From the NCBI GenBank assembly GCA_023014335.1, contig JAECYW010000015.1, positions 1,054,001 to 1,118,000 of the forward strand: DNA of 64,000 nucleotides. The letters run 5' to 3'. A program made the translations under genes and the position numbers. Of this stretch, positions 56,505-64,000 are shown one piece after another. The stretch is from Galerina marginata. Its lineage: Eukaryota; Basidiomycota; Agaricomycetes; Agaricales; Galerinaceae. Every line of letters begins with the position of its first letter. Positions within the stretch are counted from its first letter, which is position 1. The notes below the pieces were generated by a model. The model saw nothing but the letters and a program-made list of their open reading frames with translations. It did not search any database and was not told the DNA's origin.

Positions 56505-57865
56505 AACCTTTTGCAATTATTATGACAGGACCATACTCAATAATTATTAGCTCTTCTGGTTACTTCATTTTATGTCAACCCTTTTTTCCTTGTCGATAAA
56601 AATGCAACGGTTGTAACTTACTAGTCGCTATCACCATCCGCATGGTATTTACACCCTTCGACACCTGTCCACATCAAAGGTAGTCACGTACAACTGAAAC
56701 ACGATGTAAACTGCCTGATAATAAATATTTCTAGTGAAAACCCACCGCAATAAGCGTTCCGTTCCATTACTGACCTCGACCGGCCAAAAAATTGGCTAGT
56801 GCTAATGGTTAAGCAAAGTTGTTGCATGGTTTGCAATGACGGCGATTAGAAGCGAGTGGATGATGCTGGAAGCTATGGTCTTAGAACTCCAGAAATGGAC
56901 AAGATCCCCGATGAGGAGAGTGCATGGGATTGCGATGGCGGGAGCGATGACGGGAGTGTGGAAGTCCAGTGAGGAGGGTATGTCGATGCCGAGGCCAATA
57001 GATCGGTCAGGTTCGGAAGACAGCAAGGACGACGAGCGCGAGGGGACCGAGAGCACGGTGCGACTGCAAAGGATGTCGACGAAGCCCAAACGGCATATTT
57101 TGAGGGAAGAAATCCCAGATTGCGCGATAGTGATACTTAGTTAGCGTTCACACGAGTGTTTTGACAGTCGGATTGCACGGATGCAGAGTATTGGAACCCA
57201 GAGAAGCCAATTACGGGAGGCGCCTCGTGGCCGGCATCGCTGAAGGTTACTAGCAAGGCCAAATGAGTCGTTTTGGAGGCAGCAGGGGTTGGAAATATAG
57301 ACGACGCATCTGGAGGAGCCTTGATTTTGGCAGTTCAACATCTTCGGACAAAACCATAGTGGGCCGCAAAGCAGGAGCCTGCGGTGAGAGCAGTTTCGAA
57401 CGCACCATGCCGCGATCATCGCCAATTCGAGCTGTCGAAATTAGTGAGGTTGATACAGAGGAGAAATTCCTTCAAGAATTACTCACCTCAGTTCGACCAT
57501 CCCATTCCGATCTGGATATGCTGGGGGAACATTCTCTCCTTAAGCTTCCGTGTTGTTGGCTGAGCTGAAAGGTTCAACCCGTTCGGGAAAGTCGATGCTC
57601 GAGAGCCGGAGAATGCAATGGGGGTTTAAACGGAGCTGGGCTTGGAGCGATGTGAGGAGGGAGCAGGTAAGTATCATGTCGCACAGACAGTGCCAGACAC
57701 GACCAGTGAGACTGAGAGAGTATTACACAGCCACTGATCGATCATCCGATCACCGCGCTATATATATTGACATGGCGTCGTGCGACTTGTGGACTCCAAC
57801 TCTCGCTTCCAGGCAGGAAAATCACCTCGCAGCGGTTCAGTCAAGAAGCCATTCGGCCAACCTGG

Positions 57866-58030
57866 CTTTTTTGTCTGGACATCGCTCTGGCCTTGTGACG
57901 AGATGGATTTTTTGTCCGGATGGAGGCCCCTGGCACGGCCTTCTCAAAAATTTCGTCGATTTTGTCCGGATTTGCTACCGGCCTTTTCGAAAATTTCTAA
58001 AACTTTTGTCCGGATGAGTGTCAGGCCGCG
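57866..58030. repeat. degenerate tandem repeat headed by TTTTGTCCGGAT
   Basis: Four successive units of about 40-55 bases start with TTTTTGTCTGGA, TTTTTGTCCGGAT, TTTTGTCCGGAT and TTTTGTCCGGAT. The middle two also share a GGCCTTYTC-RAAAATTTC tail. The pattern suggests unequal duplication of a short unit. Confidence 0.65.
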
Positions 58031-58157
58031 CCTGCTATTGCCCGGGGTCCTACGGAATTCCACAAATCGACCGTAAATCGTAATCTGTTCGCTTTCTCAC
58101 TTGCGGATCCTTCAAGTTCATTCACGGCTTTGTTCAGCTAGTGGACCATGTCGGTAA

Positions 58158-58183
58158 TTACTACTACTACTACTACTACTACT
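58158..58183. repeat. (ACT)n microsatellite
   Basis: About eight to nine uninterrupted ACT units. Confidence 0.9.
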
Positions 58184-58644
58184 GACGCCTATCTACTCCT
58201 GCCCTTTACACACCGACTTAGTTTATCAAAAAATTACATTTATTAATTTGCGGGCAATTAGCCTGACCCCACTCCCCCCCCAACAATCATTCTTTCGAAA
58301 TCACGAAAATTCGATGCCACGCACACGTGACAGAAAAATCGACATCAGATTTTATTTCAATCTTTGGATTGTCGAAAACGGATCCTAAGTATGTAAGTCA
58401 CCGCGACAGACGCCAAGGAAGTTAGAGAAGTCAAACATATAAATAAATGATATCCGTTAGAGAACAACTATCATTCCACTCAAATTACGAATGAGTGCCG
58501 GAACTTCGTTCAAGAGGAAAAAATCAAAAACTCGCAAATGCCACGTTGTGCAATGGCCATCAAGCAACGTTAAATTTGAACATGTGGTCGAAGTAATACA
58601 GCCTGGTGGTGCTATATAAAGGATGCCTTTTATGCGAGCTTGTA

Positions 58645-60186
58645 TTAAGGTTTAGCAACGTCAGTCGTGAGGCAGGGTTCGCATATTGTGGTGGTCCAGA
58701 GCACAGTAATTGGAGGAGCCGTGGTCGTTTCTGTTGCGAAAACGGTGATATACATCGTTTCCCGTACGGTGGTCACCATACCAGGAACGGTGGAGACTGT
58801 GGTTGTTGTTGAAGTTGCGATACACTCTGAAACGGTGATTGTGTCGGGGGTACATTCGGGAGTAGAGGTGACCGCCGGAGGAGGAACGACTGGCGTAGGT
58901 GTTATTGGTGGAGGAGGAACAACAGGCGTCGTTGTAATGATGGGCGGGGGAACGAGAGAAGTTGTGATCACGGGAGGGGGCACTAGCGGCGTGGATGTCA
59001 CCCCCGGACGAGGGACAATAGGCGTGCTAACAACAGGAGGAGGAACAACAGGCGTGGTTGTAACTATAGGAGGAGGGACTAATGGTGTGCTAGGGACTGG
59101 AGGAGAAACGAGAGATGTGGTTGCGAACACAGGAGGAGGAACTATGGGCGTAGTGGTTAGCCCGGGAGGAGGAATAAGAGGCGTGGTTGTGATCACGGGC
59201 GGGGGAACAAGCGGCGTGCTTGTATTGACTGGAGGAACTAAAGGTGTAGTACTGATGACCGAGAGGGCGACGAGAGGCGTGGTGGTGAGAACAGGAGGTG
59301 GGACGAGAGTGGTAGTGTTTTCGGGGGGAGGAATAAGAGGCGGTGTTGTCACTACAGGAGGAGGAACAATCGGCGTGGTTGTTACCACGGGAGGTGGAAC
59401 AAGAGGCGTTTGAGGTGGAGGCGGAACGGGGGGGATACCGACGATGGAAGGAGGCGGGATGAGAGGTGTAGAAGTAACAACTGGAAGAGGAACGAGAGGG
59501 GTAGTCGTTGATATCACCGGAGGCGGAATGGGAGGGGTGCTTGTGAATACAGGCGGAGGAACAAGGGGCACATGCGGCGGAGGTGGGACTAGAGGTGTGG
59601 TTGTGACAACAGGAGGAGGAATGAGCGCCGTAGACGTGATATTAGGGGCAGGAACGAGGGGTGTGCTCGTATTCACTGAAGGAGGAGGAACAACCGGCGT
59701 AGTGGTTATGCTTGGTGGTGGAACATGAGGCGGGGTCGTTACCGGTGTCGTTGTGATGATAGGAGGAGGAACAATAGGCGTAGTTGTAACAGCAGGAGGG
59801 ATGAGAGTTGGACTTGTGATGATGGGAGGCGGGACGAGAGGCGTTGTTGTGAGATGCGGCGTAGGAACAATAGGGGTTGTTGTAAAGCACTCAATATTCA
59901 CCACTAAAGATTGCCCAACAGCAAGGGAGGTCAACCGTGGTTCGATTTGTGTCTGTGTCTGGCCGCACTCCGGAACAAAAACCGTCAATGTTTTCAGAAA
60001 AACTGTGAATCCGGATATTGAAGGAGCATAAAGTGTTACTGCATTAACGATCGTGGGACCATCCTCAATAAACGTCGCCCCTTCTCCGATGAAGGTTTGG
60101 ATTACGTCGTTGGCGCGGACTCCTGCGATGGCAGAGCACAGAAGGCATAAGATGGTTAACAGAAAAGTATTGCGAGTTCTCTGCAT
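58645..60186 (-). CDS. secreted Pro/Thr-rich repeat protein
   Basis: Single-exon frame of 513 codons. The N-terminus MQRTRNTFLLTILCLLCSAI is a signal peptide. Residues 27-100 form a short non-repetitive domain (TFIGEGATFIEDGPTIVNAV) with two Cys (PECGQ, IECFTT). Residues of about 105-430 are about 30 imperfect copies of a 10-12 residue unit of the type VVTTTPLVPPP. The last 70 residues are Thr-rich with CTPDTITVSECIAT and TTTICEPCLTTD, giving four more Cys. The composition suggests a heavily O-mannosylated cell-wall or extracellular-matrix protein. No GPI signal is seen. The repeat is continuous at DNA level (GGAGGAGGAAC-like on the plus strand), so copy number may vary between strains. Confidence 0.8.
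   Translation of the reverse strand: MQRTRNTFLLTILCLLCSAIAGVRANDVIQTFIGEGATFIEDGPTIVNAVTLYAPSISGFTVFLKTLTVFVPECGQTQTQIEPRLTSLAVGQSLVVNIECFTTTPIVPTPHLTTTPLVPPPIITSPTLIPPAVTTTPIVPPPIITTTPVTTPPHVPPPSITTTPVVPPPSVNTSTPLVPAPNITSTALIPPPVVTTTPLVPPPPHVPLVPPPVFTSTPPIPPPVISTTTPLVPLPVVTSTPLIPPPSIVGIPPVPPPPQTPLVPPPVVTTTPIVPPPVVTTPPLIPPPENTTTLVPPPVLTTTPLVALSVISTTPLVPPVNTSTPLVPPPVITTTPLIPPPGLTTTPIVPPPVFATTSLVSPPVPSTPLVPPPIVTTTPVVPPPVVSTPIVPRPGVTSTPLVPPPVITTSLVPPPIITTTPVVPPPPITPTPVVPPPAVTSTPECTPDTITVSECIATSTTTTVSTVPGMVTTVRETMYITVFATETTTAPPITVLWTTTICEPCLTTDVAKP
58860..59890. repeat. imperfect 30-36 bp coding repeat array
   Basis: On the plus strand the phrase GGAGGAGGAAC..AGGCGTNGTTGT recurs about 30 times. 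Units differ by substitutions but keep the codon frame of the minus-strand protein. Confidence 0.85.
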
Positions 60187-60760
60187 GAGAGTAACGACAC
60201 CAACCTGGACAATCTTCGATTGATCTTTTGTATCTTGCTCTTATACATAAACGCCTAACGATGGACCGATACTAGAGAAGGCGAGATTTAGCAAGCATTA
60301 TCCTGGATATTGGGCAAGGCATACATGCTGACTGCGCATTGTTGACGTGCATTGATGAAACTTAATGAAATGTCAAAAAATAGCCAGCCATTTCGAAGTC
60401 AACTTCGAAATGAGGTCGGGGTGAGGTATTACGAGACGTAAACCCGTGTGAGCCTGTGAAGAAATGCGGTTATAAAAATTTCGAGACTAAAGGTTCAAGG
60501 CAATGTGTTCAACTTCAAGGACGTAATAACACTGGCCGAACACGAGAATCGCATCTGGGGACAAAGGGATCAGCGAGAGCCTTTGGTGTTTAGCGCGCGG
60601 AATCGAAACCTTATTTGAAGATAACCCTCGAGGCAGTTCCTCCTTCTGGGTAGAATCCTAGAGCTCTCACATCATAATCCTACAGTTCACTTTGACAGCA
60701 TGGAATATTCACGGACCCTTGTTGTAAAAACAAACGGAAAGATACGACATGATGAGAAAG
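60187..60760. other. intergenic stretch
   Basis: Promoter of the repeat protein (a TATGTATAAG-like box near 60240 on the minus strand) and 3' flank of the patatin gene. No coding frame of note. Confidence 0.5.
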
Positions 60761-63059
60761 CTCATGTGACTAGGGTCGATCGGGTTGCTTGAAGGAGGGT
60801 ACGGAGGTTAGGATGAAGTCCTCCTAGAAGAATGCGTTCGAGCTTCTCAGGCGTCAAAGCTCCGTCGTACAAAACCGTGTCCACCATTCCCTAATTCAAA
60901 TAGATTCTTGTTAATCGGGCTTAAGCGCTAAGGTTTATGGTGAATGCTTACAACTTCCTCGCTATAGGATAACGCCTGAAGGGCACGTTCAGCTTTGGGG
61001 TCGTTTCCAATTTGTACGAATTGAATTCCAATGCAATTCGGATGGTGCTTCCTTTCTTTGACTTCTTTAACCGCATCTGCGATACTGTCTTCTGGTTTGT
61101 CGTCTAGATCCGGCGTGTCCAGCATTTTTAGAGAGGGTGATTACAAGTGCGACTTACTTGGACAGCCATCTGTGAGTACAATTATGTCGAGTGGGCGAAT
61201 CTTTGCGTATTCTGCAGAAGATATTGCTGCATTCAGCTTCCCGAGTTGGTCATTAAGGTGTTTCTTAAGAACAGCTCCGGTTGGAGTGTAACCTACGAAT
61301 AGCGTATCAGCACGATATTACGCTATAGTCCAGTCCAAAGTTTTTTGACCTGAGGGCGAAACCTCGTCAAAGACTTGCAGGATATAATCCTTGCCCTGTT
61401 CAGCAACAATCAGTAATCGATCCAAGCGGTTCACGTATCAGTTTACCTGAACACCGAAACAAACTCGATCCGAATTTATAAAAACCATGTCAATCTCACG
61501 GGCCTTATATTCTAAAGCATGCTCGGCGATTCCAGAAAGAGCATCTCGAGTCTCTTTCCAGAAGGCGCCTTTCATCTGAAATTGAAGGTCACCAATTTGA
61601 ATCGAAACTAATCGTTGCTACTCACTGAACCTGAATCGTCAACTATGAACAGAACACGGTAGTTGCTATGATGATAGAAACCAAAGTCAGCCTGAATAAA
61701 ATATTCGAAGGAAAATGTCAAACCGTAGATAGTCTATCACAGTTTCTGGGCGCCTTTTATCGAGTTGCGGATTGTATCCCTTGTTTACGGTACCTGCTGG
61801 CGGTGGTGGTGGATCCAACTTTCGCAAGATCTCGACTTTTATTTCTTTCGTCTCCTCGACAACGAGCCCTGAGATAGCAGCGATTATGTTTTTTCCATCC
61901 ACGCCGTCGGCCCAACGAGCAACGGCATCTTCGACCTCCTGTTCATGAAAAAAATCTGCGAAAGAGACTTTTTCTAGGCCAAGGGGAGGGTCGATGCGAT
62001 GGTATAATCCTTTAGGCAATGTCGAAGTGGCTTCTAAATGTGCACCTTTCGTCTCAGCGGCAGCGGAAACAACCTGCTTGACAATATGCGTAGCAGTGGG
62101 ACGCTGAGAATCGCCTGCAGCTCCTGTTAACTTGGCAAGAATTGCGTCGACGAACTTCGCGCAGTATCTATCCGTAATCGACCAATCTGCCCAGTCTTTC
62201 CCAACATGTTCTGGAACTAAGGACGATGTGTCGGTACCAAGACTGATCGTGAGGATATCCCGTTCGTTCGGCCATAGGAACTTCAGCTCACGCTGGGCAA
62301 GCTTTATCGGATTATTGAAGCCAGAAAAAGCCGAGTCTCGAAAGCCGTATTTGTTGTCTATCAGAAGAGGGCTTATATAAAGCGCAGTAGCCGATGCCGC
62401 ACGAGCTGCCTCTCGTATCAGCCATTTATGCGACGGTGGCGAGGTTTTGAGTCCTTTTGGAGAGTCGTAAGAACGAATACAATGGGTCCGATTGGAGAAT
62501 TCAGGTGCAGCAGAAGTTACAGTTACGCTAGTCTTACAAAATATGAACAAGTGCAATTAATTATCTTCGCGAAGAGAACTCACATTTGTATGCGTCGCGA
62601 TCGAATCCCGCGACATCGACATAAGAGCATCTGCGGAGCCAGAATGCTTCATTATCAAGGTAGAAAGTGCGACATCGTAAGACGATGAGTCGACTTGTTT
62701 GTCAGTGAGAATAGTCTTCCAGAAATGAAATTCGTCCTCCCCAAATAACGCCTTTCCAAGTCGCTTGTACTCCGCGATTGCGGTATTGCAGTCTAAACCA
62801 AGGCGACCAAGCAAAATAGCGATCAGCGCTCCTGAAGACGTGCCGCATATGAAGTCAAAGATATCGCAGGGACGCAGTGGCTTCTTCGCCCGAATTGAGG
62901 CACTCCTGACGATCCTGTCGATAATATGGAGCGATCCAAGTCCCCGAAAGCCATATCCATCGATAACCAGGATGCGTTTACGATCAGCTAACGAAAAGCA
63001 GTTCAGACCCTGAATCCAAGAACTAGAAGACGATACTTACGATTGAAAGAATCGGTCAT
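60761..63059 (-). CDS. patatin-like phospholipase fused to a von Willebrand factor A domain
   Basis: Exon 1 is 63059-63041 (MTDSFN), spliced to DRKRILVIDGYGFRGLGSL, the oxyanion-loop region of patatins. The nucleophile elbow CGTSSG lies at 62830-62847. The catalytic Asp is in FRDSAFSGFNNP (about 62330-62296 region), where most patatins have DGG/DGA; Asp is kept. After RRPET the protein continues into a vWA domain: VLFIVDDSGS-MKGAF (MIDAS DxSxS, 61625-61640 continued in the next exon), the Thr in TPTGA, and IIVLTDGCPS. It ends GMVDTVLYDGALTPEKLERI and a short tail, with stop at 60761. The MIDAS set looks complete. Patatins release fatty acids from phospholipids or neutral lipids; the vWA part should bind a protein partner through a metal ion. 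Several short introns, no frame break noticed. Confidence 0.88.
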
Positions 63060-64000
63060 GATTGGAAGCGTACAGTCTGAACTGGCTGGAAGATGAGGAA
63101 GGCCAGAGCGTCACGGAGCTTTAACAACAACTTACCTATAGTTCTAGATCTTTCGATGAAAGCAACCAGATCTGTCGATAAGGCATGTAAGGTTGAAAAA
63201 GAGCGAATTTAGAGATTAACTGTCAAAACGATAATCTTGACCATCGATTGGATTGAACAGGAGCTATACCATATCACAAGCCCTTTCGTTGACACTGTGG
63301 TTCAAGCTTGTTCCCGAGGATGCCCGCAACCAGCAGGCGCGGAAGAGAAGTAGCCAGAAACCTAATAGCCTCGAGCGAGAAGTGCGATCTCAGATAGGGT
63401 CAGCATTTGGCAGTGAGCGACGTGCCGGCGTTGAGGGGACTGACAGTGAAGAACGCATTGGATTAAGACCAGCCGCATGCAGGGAACGTGCTTTGGTTTA
63501 ATTGGGGACCGTCCCGGCTCGAACAGATGGCATGTAAGGTCGTTGATCAATCACTGATAGCCCGATGACTGCCTCAACCTCACACAAGGGCTCCAGTAAG
63601 CTGCGTGTTAACCAGCAGGCAAGCAGCACCCTATTGCTCCTAAGACTTTAGCCAGGCCGTGATGGAGGTGAGGATTATCCTACGACTTATTTGTTAACGT
63701 CCCCAGAACAACCGGAAATGTTGAATCACATACCTGATACCTCTGAGTCAGTGACAGAGGGAATTTTCACTGAGCATGTTGCAGGATGCTTTTTACCTGA
63801 TATCGGTGGTTTGGTGCCTTTTGACCGCCATGCTGCCATCCGCCATGCATAGGAACTAGGAGCAGCAAAGAGCGATTAATCCTGGAATAATTCAAATTTT
63901 GGCTGTGCCTAACACGTGATCTTTGTCCGATTGTTGGATTGTCAGGCGTCTCTTCGCCTCATTTCCTCCACTCACTCACGTTGAAAATCCGCAGTGCCGT
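63060..64000. other. upstream region of the patatin-vWA gene; no other gene seen
   Basis: Short frames on both strands without domains. The window ends here. Confidence 0.45.

Larger units (their letters stand above)
56505..58644. other. intergenic stretch with simple and degenerate repeats
   Basis: No confident gene. A minus-strand frame at 56802-57089 is hydrophobic but lacks a family match and lies opposite a plus-strand frame of similar length. The second half holds a degenerate tandem of TTTTGTCCGGAT-headed units (57866-58030), an ACT trinucleotide microsatellite (58158-58183) and a C-rich tract near 58270-58280. Confidence 0.5.

Noticed and set aside
56802..57144. Overlapping opposite frames of about 95-100 codons
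   Set aside because: No splice partners or domains, and each can be explained as the shadow of the other.
58667..59413. 248-codon Gly/Val-rich plus-strand frame
   Set aside because: Antisense of the Pro/Thr repeat array; it has no signal peptide or ending consistent with a gene.

Overview
The window is nuclear DNA of a filamentous basidiomycete, most likely a mushroom-forming agaricomycete. The evidence is dense short introns of about 50-60 nt with GTRNGT...YAG signals, many microexons, GC-moderate coding exons, and families expanded in this group: DUF6593, agaric-type kinases, DUF2235 hydrolases, fungal BTB and F-box proteins, and Ppo-type fatty-acid oxygenases. There is no bacterial-style operon, rRNA or CRISPR array, and I recognised no tRNA.

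Layout. 0-35 kb holds ordinary single genes: two low-complexity conserved hypotheticals (61-1041 and 13226-14968, both minus), a DUF6593 protein (3542-4319), a protein kinase with a degenerate catalytic loop (4863-6109, minus), a complete type I metacaspase in about 17 exons (7645-9830), an F-box-like protein (10104-11480, minus), a largely gene-free stretch (15-21.7 kb), a secreted GH35 beta-galactosidase (21711-25795, minus), an extended-SDR reductase (28207-29748), a DUF1772/anthrone-oxygenase-like membrane protein (30354-30896), a BTB/POZ protein (31352-32450, minus) and a small multi-pass membrane protein (33769-34516, minus).

35-63 kb is the most unusual part. A divergent gene pair, DUF2235 alpha/beta-hydrolase (minus) and Ppo-like oxygenase (plus), is present twice in tandem: module A 35644-44703 and module B 46438-56504. 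Both Ppo-like proteins keep the fatty-acid dioxygenase/P450 architecture. By motif alignment both have lost the distal and proximal haem histidines of the peroxidase domain and the amide pair of the P450 I-helix, while keeping the P450 ExxR and Cys ligand. Both carry an extra C-terminal transmembrane segment and a conserved two-cysteine domain. Both DUF2235 genes appear to contain a 3-nt microexon. The intergenic control region of module B carries a perfect 35-bp inverted repeat and a 67-bp tandem duplication. Downstream lie a secreted Pro/Thr repeat protein (58645-60186, minus) and a patatin-phospholipase/von Willebrand A fusion (60761-63059, minus).

Together the two DUF2235 enzymes (the fold includes Tle1-type phospholipases), the two P450/Ppo-like proteins and the patatin suggest a lipid-hydrolysis plus lipid-oxidation neighbourhood. 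That link is inferred from gene content and order only. Exon boundaries were read by eye from splice signals and frame continuity, so N-termini and individual introns are provisional unless stated.
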